64,000 nucleotides of DNA from Pseudorhodoferax sp965279475 (GTDB lineage Bacteria; Pseudomonadota; Gammaproteobacteria; Burkholderiales; Burkholderiaceae_C), in the NCBI GenBank assembly GCA_965279475.1, contig CBDIIA010000003.1, positions 1,302,001 to 1,366,000 on the forward strand, given 5' to 3'. Each line of letters begins with the position of its first letter. Positions within the stretch are counted from its first letter, which is position 1. Of this stretch, positions 35,770 through 43,102 are shown piece by piece. A program made the position numbers and the translations under genes. Below the pieces are notes generated by a model that saw only the letters and a program-made list of their open reading frames with translations, was not told the origin of the DNA and did no database searches.

Positions 35770-36939
35770 ATGGCGACAACAAACCAAAAACCTGAAGAAT
35801 TCAGTCTCGCTATCCAAGGGGGCATGTTGGAGGCCCTCGGGATCAACATGTATACGACGCTGGGCAAGTGCCTTGTCGAGTTCGTGGCGAATGCCTACGA
35901 CTGCAATGCACCCAAAGTCGAAATCACCATTCCGTTTGATGAAATCGAGACACAACGGCTCGCATTGAAGGAAGCGGACAAGAAGGCGAAGGCTGAGACA
36001 AAGAAGAACGAAGCGGAAGCAAAGAAGGCCAGCATTGGCACGCCATCGAGTGCGCCGGCGGCCTCCGATACGTCTGCCGCAGCAACATCCGGCACGACAA
36101 TTGCGCCCCCGGACGTGTCGCTCTACAAGAAGACATTGCCCGGCGAACTTTCAATCGAGATTCGCGACTACGGTCACGGAATGAGCCCCGCCGACGTTGC
36201 CCAAAAGTTTCTGCCAATTAATCGGCATCGTCGAGCAGACGCGTCCGGCCAAGAAACCAATCTCAAGTCCGAAGGCGGAAAACGCGCAGTAATGGGCCGC
36301 AAGGGGCTGGGCAAACTCGCTGGCTTCGGAATCGCTGGCCAAGTCATCGTCAAGACCAAGCGCGCTGGCGATAACTTCGCCACTATCTTCACGCTTGATT
36401 CTGCCAAACTGGCCGACGCCCCTAACCTCGGCGAAATCAAGATTCCGGCCACCTATGAGGATGCCTCTGACACGGACGCGTCCGGAACAACAATCACGCT
36501 CAAGGGCCTCAAGCCAGACGCAGTACGCTCTTCGGCAGACAAGATTACCGCGACTCTCGCCGAAGCTTTCTACGGCATCGAGCCTGAGGATTTCCTGATC
36601 TCCCTGAACGGCACTCCTGTTGCGCCGCAAGTGGTGGACTTCGACTTCGTATTCCCTGAGGCGGTAGCTGCCTCCGGTAGGCTTGTCGCTGATTACGTCC
36701 ACATCCCTGACGTCGGCACCCTCCCCATTCAGTACGCGGTGAGATTCCGTAAGCCTGGGCAGCATTTACCAGCCGGAAAACGCGGTGCCCGAATTTATTG
36801 CAACAAGAGGCTTGCTGCGGGGCCGTCGCTGTTTAAGCTCGGCACCGGCATGCACAACTTTCACGCCCAGGACTACTTGGAATGCGTTGTGGTTGCTGAC
36901 ACTCTGGATCAGTTGGGTGTTGATTTTGTAAACAACTAA
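35770..36939 (+). CDS. GHKL (MutL/MORC-type) ATPase, N-terminal part of ATPase-nuclease
   Basis: 389 aa before a premature stop. All four GHKL ATP-binding motifs are present: motif I LVEFVANAYDCNA (35-47, with Glu37 and Asn41), motif II IRDYGHGM (131-138), motif III GRKGLGKLAGFGIA (176-189) and a late SGTTITLKG. A Lys/Glu/Ala-rich then Ser/Thr/Ala-rich insertion (about 62-112) between motifs I and II is unusual and looks like a coiled coil plus linker. The protein stops at GVDFVNN; skipping one T (36937) continues as NRTQLRE and, through a palindromic element, into the nuclease domain downstream. Such ATPases next to methylases have been described as MutL/MORC homologues of restriction-modification systems. 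Lower GC than neighbours. Confidence 0.85.
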   Translation: MATTNQKPEEFSLAIQGGMLEALGINMYTTLGKCLVEFVANAYDCNAPKVEITIPFDEIETQRLALKEADKKAKAETKKNEAEAKKASIGTPSSAPAASDTSAAATSGTTIAPPDVSLYKKTLPGELSIEIRDYGHGMSPADVAQKFLPINRHRRADASGQETNLKSEGGKRAVMGRKGLGKLAGFGIAGQVIVKTKRAGDNFATIFTLDSAKLADAPNLGEIKIPATYEDASDTDASGTTITLKGLKPDAVRSSADKITATLAEAFYGIEPEDFLISLNGTPVAPQVVDFDFVFPEAVAASGRLVADYVHIPDVGTLPIQYAVRFRKPGQHLPAGKRGARIYCNKRLAAGPSLFKLGTGMHNFHAQDYLECVVVADTLDQLGVDFVNN

Positions 36940-36954
36940 TCGCACACAGCTTCG

Positions 36955-37023
36955 TGAACCGCCCCGGGTTTCATGGAGGCCTGACTTAAACCAACGGGCC
37001 TCCATGAAACCCGGGGCGGTTCA
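36955..37023. repeat. 69-bp palindromic miniature element (27-bp perfect inverted repeats)
   Basis: The arms 36955-36981 and 36997-37023 are perfect reverse complements over 27 bases, separated by 15 bases. The outer ends read TGAACCGCCCCGGGTTTC, which resembles the terminal repeats of IS3-family elements as I remember them. It could be a transposase-less miniature element or the fused remains of IS ends. No clear target duplication is visible. 69 bases equals 23 codons, so the ATPase-nuclease reading frame (taken after the +1 shift at 36937) stays open through it. Confidence 0.8.
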
Positions 37024-37714
37024 GTCTGGAATCATCGGGTTGCGCAAACTGATCGAGAAGGGCGAGGACTTATGGAAGCAGAAGGGCATCGAGGCCGAAC
37101 TGCATCAGCTATTCAAGGATGAGCCCTGGCTGATAAAGCCCGAATACTCAAAGTATCTAGCCAGTGACGAAGATTTGAACAAGCTGGCCAGCAAACTCGC
37201 CAAGCTACTCAAGGTTGACCACTTTCACACCTTAGTCGATGAAGCCGGCAAAAAGGATCTCGATCGGCCTGACCTCGTGTTTGTTATGTCGGACACGGCA
37301 TCTCCGCACGTCGTCACAATCGTCGAATTTAAATCGCCCACGATCCCTTTGACGAGTACGCATCTCGGGCAACTAAAGAGCTACATGCGCCGCGTCGAAG
37401 AGTTCATCGAAAACGAACTCAAGCAGAAGGTCACAGTCCACGGCTACCTGATCGGTGCCATGCCAGCTCCGGATACAAAAGCCGCCGGCGAGCGGGATCT
37501 GTTGTACGCCATTAAGAACGAGTGGACGGCGCAAACAGCCTGGGAAGTTCTCGGGCTCGAACATCTACTGCAACGCGCTCAGACTATTCACTCCGACGCG
37601 ATTGATGCATTTGAGCGCGAGCTGAATGAAAACGAGGTAGAAAACCCGACCTCTGCTTCGCCCGTTGAGGCGGCGGCAGCAATCAAGGAACCGGCCGCCG
37701 CCGAAAGCAAATAG
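37004..37714 (+). CDS. PD-(D/E)XK nuclease domain, C-terminal part of ATPase-nuclease
   Basis: 236 aa counted from the ATG inside the palindrome; the frame itself is open from 36938 and joins the ATPase if one base is skipped. A helical segment (GLRKLIEKGEDLWKQKGIEA) leads into a restriction-endonuclease-like core: Asp90 in RPDLVF, Glu108 and Lys110 in TIVEFKSP, and Gln123 in LGQLKSYM, the D-ExK-Q layout of DUF4263/Shedu-like and related nucleases. No ribosome site precedes the ATG at 37004, which is buried in the hairpin, so independent translation looks poor. Originally probably one protein of about 620-650 residues. The last 30 residues are Ala/Glu-rich. Confidence 0.75.
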   Translation: MKPGAVQSGIIGLRKLIEKGEDLWKQKGIEAELHQLFKDEPWLIKPEYSKYLASDEDLNKLASKLAKLLKVDHFHTLVDEAGKKDLDRPDLVFVMSDTASPHVVTIVEFKSPTIPLTSTHLGQLKSYMRRVEEFIENELKQKVTVHGYLIGAMPAPDTKAAGERDLLYAIKNEWTAQTAWEVLGLEHLLQRAQTIHSDAIDAFERELNENEVENPTSASPVEAAAAIKEPAAAESK

Positions 37715-37768
37715 CTGTCTAAGTTCGATTCCAAGAGCCCTAGAGGCCGGACTCCACCGCTTGGGCCA

Positions 37769-38077
37769 CTAGCGCCCAGGAAGGCACTGAATGAGCTTTG
37801 CGACGGCTTGGCGCGCGGCGGCCATCTGATCGCCGCTTAGGCGAGTCTTGACTAATGCCACCAGCTCATCGGAACTTACGTTTTCTGGGCGCATTTCGAG
37901 TAGATTCATACAGTGAATCAAAATTAAGGCGGGAGGTGACACATCCCCTCGCTCGTATTTGCAGACAAGGGACTGCGCCGTGCCCAGGCGTTCCGCAAAA
38001 GCGCGTTGGCTCTCTCCTTGACGCGTGCGAGCCTCTAAAACGATGCTGGCGGCCTCCATGGACTTTTTTTGTTGCAT
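37769..38077 (-). CDS. XRE-type HTH regulator (controller-protein-like)
   Basis: 102 aa. A helix-turn-helix domain at residues 17-60 (RQGESQRAFAERLGTAQSLVCKYERGD) is of the Cro/C1 type; the C-terminal 40 residues are helical. It is divergent from the DNA methyltransferase with start codons only 18 bases apart, the arrangement of control (C) proteins that time restriction and modification. Two identical-type palindromes, one in its own 3' coding region and one over the methyltransferase start, are its probable operators. The start may also be the Met at residue 7. Confidence 0.82.
   Translation of the reverse strand: MQQKKSMEAASIVLEARTRQGESQRAFAERLGTAQSLVCKYERGDVSPPALILIHCMNLLEMRPENVSSDELVALVKTRLSGDQMAAARQAVAKLIQCLPGR
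37903..37919. promoter_or_regulatory. Operator-like palindrome 1 (inside regulator gene)
   Basis: GATTCA-TACAG-TGAATC, a perfect 6+6 inverted repeat with a 5-base spacer, lies in the 3' half of the regulator gene (codons for LIHCMNLL). It has the same half-sites and spacing as the palindrome at the methyltransferase start, 195 bases away, which allows looping or cooperative repression. Confidence 0.55.
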
Positions 38078-38095
38078 GCCTTAAGCATAAAGCAT

Positions 38096-38116
38096 ATGAT
38101 TCATTCTGTGAATCAT
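38096..38116. promoter_or_regulatory. Operator-like palindrome 2 (over methyltransferase start)
   Basis: ATGATTCA-TTCTG-TGAATCAT is a perfect 8+8 inverted repeat with a 5-base spacer whose first three bases are the methyltransferase ATG. Binding here would block translation initiation or transcription of the methyltransferase and lies 19 bases from the regulator start, so it may control both divergent genes. Confidence 0.65.
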
Positions 38117-39091
38117 CAATCTCCACTTCGCTCGATCGAACTCTTCGCAGGCGCAGGATTGTTGGGCCAGGCATTTCGAGAGTCCGGATTCCATGCTCGC
38201 TTAGCCATAGAAGCCGATGCACGCGCACGCGCCACCTATGCGGCGAACGTCGGCGCGGATGCTATACACACCGATGCCAGAGAGGTTTGCAAGGACATCC
38301 CGTGCAGCATCTTGCTGGCAGGCCCTCCTTGTCAGGGCTTTAGCACACTAGGGAAGCGCGATCACTTCGACGAACGAAACTCCCTCTCGCTATGCGTCGC
38401 CGATTGGGCGGCCTCCAGCAAGCCCGATGTTGTGGTTGTCGAGAATGTGCCGCCCTTCTTGGAATCTCGCTACTGGGAGACACTGCAGCGCCGGATGCAT
38501 CGTCAAGGCTACAAGTCCACACATTGGGTGCTGAATGCAGCGGACTTTGGTGCGCCCCAGCTACGCGTGCGAGCTTTCGCAATCTTCTCTCGCATTGGCC
38601 TTCCTGAGCGCCCTATCCCGACGGTGAAGCGCCACCGAACGGTACGCGAAGCGTTCGCCGGCTTACCCTCAAAGCCCACCGGTCAGGATCTGCATATCGC
38701 CCCAGCCCCAGGTAACCTAGCGTTGGCTCGCTTCAAAGTCATTTCGCGGAACGGAGATAAGCGAGACGTTATGCGCCACGCACCCGAACTCTGTCCGCCT
38801 TCATGGCTTCGGATGGGCGCGCAGGCGACTGACGTATGGGGGCGGATGGAACTAGACGCGCCCGCAAATACGTTGCGCTGTTCTTTCCAGAATGCATCCA
38901 AGGGCCGCTACGTTCATCCGACAGAGCATCGTGTTTTGACCCTACGAGAAGGCGCCCGTCTGCAAGGCATTCCCGATGAATGGCAGTTCTTTGGGGACCG
39001 GACTTCAATTGCTCGCCAGATCGGCAATGGCGTTCCTCTCGCTCTTGGCCGCGCTGTTGCAAATTCCATTGCCAAGCTATTCAGACAATAG
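38096..39091 (+). CDS. DNA (cytosine-5) methyltransferase
   Basis: 331-aa C5-cytosine DNA methylase that flips out and methylates cytosine in a specific site. Motifs in order: I SIELFAGAGLLGQAF (13-27), IV GPPCQGFS with the nucleophile Cys79, VI VVVENV (114-119), VIII QLRVRAF (155-161), variable target-recognition region about 165-270, IX REGARLQGIPD and X IARQIGNGVPLALG. All are intact, so the enzyme should be active. The start at 38096 fits the family N-terminus and overlaps an operator-like palindrome. Together with the ATPase-nuclease and the HTH protein it forms a modification/defence island. Recognition site cannot be predicted. Confidence 0.92.
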   Translation: MIHSVNHQSPLRSIELFAGAGLLGQAFRESGFHARLAIEADARARATYAANVGADAIHTDAREVCKDIPCSILLAGPPCQGFSTLGKRDHFDERNSLSLCVADWAASSKPDVVVVENVPPFLESRYWETLQRRMHRQGYKSTHWVLNAADFGAPQLRVRAFAIFSRIGLPERPIPTVKRHRTVREAFAGLPSKPTGQDLHIAPAPGNLALARFKVISRNGDKRDVMRHAPELCPPSWLRMGAQATDVWGRMELDAPANTLRCSFQNASKGRYVHPTEHRVLTLREGARLQGIPDEWQFFGDRTSIARQIGNGVPLALGRAVANSIAKLFRQ

Positions 39092-39246
39092 AGATGTAGG
39101 TCGCCAAAAGTCACTTGCGGGCAATAAATGAGCTTGACCGAAAGACTTGACTTCATTAATAGGACTGCTATTGGCCGGTGCAGGCCCCCGCAGGCCCACA
39201 CCCGGACACCGCAGCGCCCGGGCGGGCCTTCATCCAACGACCAAGA

Positions 39247-40089
39247 TCAGACCAAAGCCTGACTGAACGTCGCGAGCAACCGCGTCCACGCACGTTCCGA
39301 TTGCGCCGCGTCGTAGACCCGCGTATCGGGCGGGCACCAGCCGTGGGCCGCGGGGTATACCTCCACTTCGGCGGACAGCTTTGCGGTGTCGAACGCGGTG
39401 CGCAATGTCGCCTTGGCGTCGGGTTCTTTCGTGTCGTCGTTCTCGGCAATCGCGATCAGGTAACGCGCCTGCGTCTGGGCCACCAGGCGGTGCGGGCTGT
39501 CGGGTGCTGCGGTCACCATGGCGGCGCCATGGAAGCTGCCCACGGCGCCCACGCGGCCTGGCGCCACGGTGGCAGTACGCACGGCGATCGGGCCGCCCAT
39601 GCAATAGCCCATGGTTCCCAGTTTGCGCGCCTTGTCCACCTGGGGCTGGGCGTCGAGCCAGGCCACGAAGTTCTTGCCGTCGGCGAGGTGCATGGCCGGC
39701 GTCAGGGCCTGCATCAGCGGCATCACTTCGGGGAACGGCGTCTGGCCGCCCTGCGCCGCGGTGGGCGCCTTCTTCTGCCGGTAGAACGGGTTGACCACCA
39801 GCACGCTGTAGCCCGATTCGGCCAGCCGCTTGCCCATCTGCCGGAAGGCCGGCCGCAGACCGAACACGTCGGGCCACACCAGCACGCCCGGTGCAGCGCC
39901 AGACGTGGGGGCGACGAAGTAGGCGTCGCAGACGCCGTCCGGCGTGGTGATGGTCACCTCGCGTTCGGCCACGGCCACGGCGTTGGCCACGGCGGGCAGC
40001 ACGGCCAGCAGGCCGGCGGAGGCGGCCCACGTACCGAAGTCGCGGCGGGTGTACTTGTTGAGCTGGTCTTGGTCGTTCAGATCACACAT
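39247..40089 (-). CDS. Dienelactone hydrolase family protein, Tat-exported
   Basis: 280-aa alpha/beta hydrolase. The N-terminus has a twin-arginine signal (TRRDFGTW, Arg15-16, then hydrophobic LLAVLPAVANA). The nucleophile is Cys163 in GYCMGG, as in dienelactone hydrolases, with the His in YPAAHGWC. The start at 40089 is chosen because the Tat signal begins there. It lies 82 bases after the reverse-strand ketosynthase and may be the tail of that operon or an unrelated gene. The native substrate is unknown. Confidence 0.87.
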   Translation of the reverse strand: MCDLNDQDQLNKYTRRDFGTWAASAGLLAVLPAVANAVAVAEREVTITTPDGVCDAYFVAPTSGAAPGVLVWPDVFGLRPAFRQMGKRLAESGYSVLVVNPFYRQKKAPTAAQGGQTPFPEVMPLMQALTPAMHLADGKNFVAWLDAQPQVDKARKLGTMGYCMGGPIAVRTATVAPGRVGAVGSFHGAAMVTAAPDSPHRLVAQTQARYLIAIAENDDTKEPDAKATLRTAFDTAKLSAEVEVYPAAHGWCPPDTRVYDAAQSERAWTRLLATFSQALV

Positions 40090-40171
40090 GATGGGTCTAC
40101 CTGGTTGGGATGGAAAAACACACGGCAGCTTATGCCATACATCGAGATGGCCAGCAAGCAGGATGCCCCTG

Positions 40172-41380
40172 TCAGGGCTGTGTGAACAGCAGCACGGCGT
40201 TGGTACCGCCGAACGCGAAGGAGCTGCTGATGGCCGCGTGCAAGCCGGGCGCGTCGCCACCGCCAGGCGGCACGAGGTGCAGGGCGCACTCGGCGTCCGG
40301 CGTGCTGGCGTGGGCGTTGGGCGGCAGCTGCCGGTGGCGCAGCGCCAGCACGGTGATCACCGCTTCCAGCGCACCGGCCGCGCCCAGCAGATGGCCGTGC
40401 AGCGCCTTGGTCGAGCTGACGAGCAGGCGGTCGAGATCGTCGCCCCACACCTGGGCCAGCGCATTGCGTTCGACCACGTCGCCGATGCGTGTGGCCGTGC
40501 CGTGGGCGTTGCAGTAGCCGATGTCGCGCGGCGCCAGGTCGGCGCGCTTGAGGGCTGCGCGGAGTGCGCGGGCCTGGCCTGCAGCGTCGGGTTTGGTCAG
40601 GTGGGTGGCGTCGCAGCTGATGCCCCAGCCGGTGAGCGCGGCGTGGGCACGCGCGCCGCGCCGGCGCGCGTGGTCGGCCGATTCGAGCACCACGAAGGCC
40701 GCGCCTTCGCCCAGCGCGAAGCCGGTGCGGTCGGCGGCGAACGGCCGTACAGCGCGCTCGGCCTCGCCGGGGGCGAACGTGGCCAGCGTCATCATCGCCT
40801 GCCAGGCCATCATCACGCCGGGCACGACCAGGGACTCGCTGCCGCCGGCAATCGCCAGGTCGATGTCGCCACGCTGCACCGCGGCCGCGGCTTCGGCGAT
40901 GGCCACGGCCGACGACGCACAGGCCACCGAATAGGTGAGCACCGGCCCCAGCACTTGCTGGCGCATCGCCACGTGGGCGGCCGGTGCGTTGGGCATGAAG
41001 GCAGGCACGGTGAGCGGGGGCACGCGGCCGTTGTTGCTGCGGTAGGCCGCTTCCAGCGCCGCAGCCCCGCCCATGCCGCAGCCGGCATAGACACCGACAC
41101 GTTCGCGGTCGAGATCGGCCGGTGTGCCGGCATCCTGCATCGCCAGGTCGGCCGCGGCCACGGCCAGCTGGCTGACCCGGTCGACGCCGGGCAGCTGCAG
41201 TTTGGTGAACCAGCGCTCGACGTCGAACGCGGCGGTACCGGCGGCGGCGGGTTTGGGCAGATCGGGAAAGACCGGGTGGATGGCCGAATCGCCGCGCAGC
41301 AGCGCCGCGAACATGGCTTCGGGGTCGTCGCCATGCGGCGCGACCACGCCCAGCCCGGTGACGACGACGGTCTGGTTCAC
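40172..41380 (-). CDS. Beta-ketoacyl-ACP synthase (ApeR-like) of the aryl-polyene cluster
   Basis: 402-aa full-length ketosynthase. Catalytic triad Cys154 (YSVACASSA), His293 (NAHGTATRIGD) and His330 (KALHGHLLGAAG) is complete. The GTG start overlaps the ACP stop (GTGA), so the two are translationally coupled. In the known pathway a second ketosynthase makes the first condensation with the aryl-ACP or a branch lipid step; which one applies here is inferred from similarity only. Last pigment gene of the reverse operon. Confidence 0.92.
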   Translation of the reverse strand: MNQTVVVTGLGVVAPHGDDPEAMFAALLRGDSAIHPVFPDLPKPAAAGTAAFDVERWFTKLQLPGVDRVSQLAVAAADLAMQDAGTPADLDRERVGVYAGCGMGGAAALEAAYRSNNGRVPPLTVPAFMPNAPAAHVAMRQQVLGPVLTYSVACASSAVAIAEAAAAVQRGDIDLAIAGGSESLVVPGVMMAWQAMMTLATFAPGEAERAVRPFAADRTGFALGEGAAFVVLESADHARRRGARAHAALTGWGISCDATHLTKPDAAGQARALRAALKRADLAPRDIGYCNAHGTATRIGDVVERNALAQVWGDDLDRLLVSSTKALHGHLLGAAGALEAVITVLALRHRQLPPNAHASTPDAECALHLVPPGGGDAPGLHAAISSSFAFGGTNAVLLFTQP

Positions 41381-41616
41381 GCCGCCGTCTGCGCGCGGAT
41401 CTTGTCGACGGCGGCGGCCAGCTCGGCCAGCGTGTCGATGTTGGAGTATTCGTCCGGCACCGAGATGCCGAAGTGGTCTTCGACGGCGAACAGGAATTCC
41501 ACCAGCGCCAGCGAATCGAAACCCTTCTCGCGCATCGAGGCGGTCGGGTCCAGCGTCGTCGGGTCGATGCCGAATTTGGTGTGTATCAGGTCCTGCAGGT
41601 CTTTGAGCGAGCTCAT
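41377..41616 (-). CDS. Second acyl carrier protein of the aryl-polyene cluster
   Basis: 79-aa ACP; phosphopantetheine site Ser35 in EKGFDSLALVE. Its start overlaps the PAP2 gene stop and its stop overlaps the ketosynthase start, each by 4 bases. It is distinct from the first ACP (23012), in line with the two-ACP logic of aryl-polyene synthases. Confidence 0.9.
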   Translation of the reverse strand: MSSLKDLQDLIHTKFGIDPTTLDPTASMREKGFDSLALVEFLFAVEDHFGISVPDEYSNIDTLAELAAAVDKIRAQTAA

Positions 41617-42326
41617 GGCGTCTTGTCCATCGGCGGTCGATCGATGATATACGCACTCATCCCGGTCGAATCCAGCCCGGGTACCGCGCGCCAGCGCAGC
41701 GATGCCAGCGCAAATGCGCCGCCCAGCGCGGCCCCGGCCACCGCGTCCAGCACCACGTGCTGGCGGATCGCGACCGTCGACCAGACGATGGCGGCCAACC
41801 ACAGCCAGTTGGCCCAGCGCCAGGGCGCCGGCACGCGGGCCTGGCGCAGCACGTCGGCCAGCCGCAGCGCGGTGAAGATCGCGGCCGCGACGTGCATCGA
41901 CGGGCAGGCGTTGCCCGATGCGTCCACGCCCTGCAGTGCCGAGAAGCCGGCATACCCGGAAACGTCGATCTCCAGCGGCGGCACGGCCGTCGGCCAGAAG
42001 TAGAACAGCGCGAGCCCTGTCATGCACAGGGCGCCGACCCACAGGCCGTAGGCCAGCAGTTCGGCCAGGTTGCGTTGCAGGCCCGGCGCGGTGCCGATGT
42101 AGAACCACAGCGTGAGGTAGGGCAGCAGCATCGCCGGCTGGAACGGGATCCACCGGTCCAGCAGCAGGCGTGGCATCGTCGTCACCGGGTACGCCGGGTG
42201 CTGCAGCAGGTGGAAGTAGCCGATGAAGAAGAGCCAGGTGAAGGCGGTGGTGCCGATCAGCTTCAGCAGCCACAGCCGCTTGAACCGCCGCACGATGTCG
42301 GCCCGCCAGGGCACGGGCGGCGCCAT
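41613..42326 (-). CDS. PAP2-family membrane phosphatase
   Basis: 237-aa integral membrane protein with about six hydrophobic segments. The acid phosphatase signature is visible: ACPSMHVAAAIFTAL (P-S-x-H) and IRQHVVLDAVAGAALG (R-x-H-x3-D). Such enzymes remove phosphate from lipid phosphates or lipid diphosphates. In this cluster, between a glycosyltransferase and an ACP gene, it may act on a phosphatidate made by the acyltransferases. Coupled on both sides or nearly so (2-base gap to the glycosyltransferase stop upstream). Confidence 0.85.
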   Translation of the reverse strand: MAPPVPWRADIVRRFKRLWLLKLIGTTAFTWLFFIGYFHLLQHPAYPVTTMPRLLLDRWIPFQPAMLLPYLTLWFYIGTAPGLQRNLAELLAYGLWVGALCMTGLALFYFWPTAVPPLEIDVSGYAGFSALQGVDASGNACPSMHVAAAIFTALRLADVLRQARVPAPWRWANWLWLAAIVWSTVAIRQHVVLDAVAGAALGGAFALASLRWRAVPGLDSTGMSAYIIDRPPMDKTP

Positions 42327-42328
42327 GC

Positions 42329-43102
42329 TCAGGCCTGGAAGGGCGGCCGCCGCGTGGCGCGCCGCCACAGCAGCAGCGGCAGCCGCAGCACGAACTCGAC
42401 CATCAGGCGGGTGTGCATCCAGGTCAGCAGCACGTTGTCGCGGCCGTAGCGGAAATGCGAGACACCGCCCTCGGCGGCCGTCAGGTACTTCACCGGGGCG
42501 GCCAGGTTCACCGGCTTCACGCCGCGCCAGGCCAGCCGGACCACGGCTTCGGTGTCGAAGTCGAACCGCCGCATCCACGGCTGGCCGCGCATCACCCGGA
42601 TCAGCGGCACGATCGGGTAGACACGAAAGCCGTAGAGCGAATCGTCGATGCCCGCGCCCATCGTCTCGAGGTTGGTCCACCAGTTCGACACGCGGCGCCC
42701 GCGCACCCGCAGCAGCGGCGCCGACGCGTCGAACACCGGCCGCCCCAGCACCATGGTTTCGGGCCGCGCCAGCGACGCCTGCATGAAGGTGGCGATCAGC
42801 TCCGCCGGGTGCTGGCCGTCGGAATCCATCGTCAGCGCATGGGTGAAGCCTGCGGCCTGCGCCTGCTCCAGGCCGTGCAGCACGGCCGCGCCCTTGCCGG
42901 CATTGGCCGGCAGCGCCAGCAGCTTGAGGCCCGGGTCGGCCTCGGCCATGGCCCGCAGGCCCTCGGGCGTGCCGTCGGTGCTGCCGTCGGTGACGACCCA
43001 GACCGGCGACCATTGCGCGCGCGCCGCGGCCACCGTCTCGTAGACCTTGGGGCCGGTGTTGTAGCTGGGGATCAGCAGCAGATGGCTGCGCGACGGTGTC
43101 AC
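42329..43102 (-). CDS. Family 2 glycosyltransferase
   Basis: 257-aa GT-A fold glycosyltransferase: N-terminal nucleotide-binding region (LLLIPSYNTG, TDGSTDGT), metal-binding DSDGQHP (DxD-type), and a C-terminal hydrophobic patch (VEFVLRLPLLLWRR) that would hold it at the membrane. Comparable to the ApeJ glycosyltransferase of aryl-polyene clusters and likely to decorate the polyene lipid. GTG start overlaps the acyltransferase stop (GTGA). Confidence 0.87.
   Translation of the reverse strand: MTPSRSHLLLIPSYNTGPKVYETVAAARAQWSPVWVVTDGSTDGTPEGLRAMAEADPGLKLLALPANAGKGAAVLHGLEQAQAAGFTHALTMDSDGQHPAELIATFMQASLARPETMVLGRPVFDASAPLLRVRGRRVSNWWTNLETMGAGIDDSLYGFRVYPIVPLIRVMRGQPWMRRFDFDTEAVVRLAWRGVKPVNLAAPVKYLTAAEGGVSHFRYGRDNVLLTWMHTRLMVEFVLRLPLLLWRRATRRPPFQA

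Noticed and set aside
36925..36945. Programmed +1 frameshifting between ATPase and nuclease domain
   Set aside because: The site GTA AAC AAC TAA T lacks a slippery codon or an internal ribosome-site stimulator such as in prfB; a simple base insertion explains it better.
36955..37023. The palindrome as a Rho-independent terminator
   Set aside because: No T run follows the right arm, and the stem is much longer than usual; a mobile-element origin is more likely.
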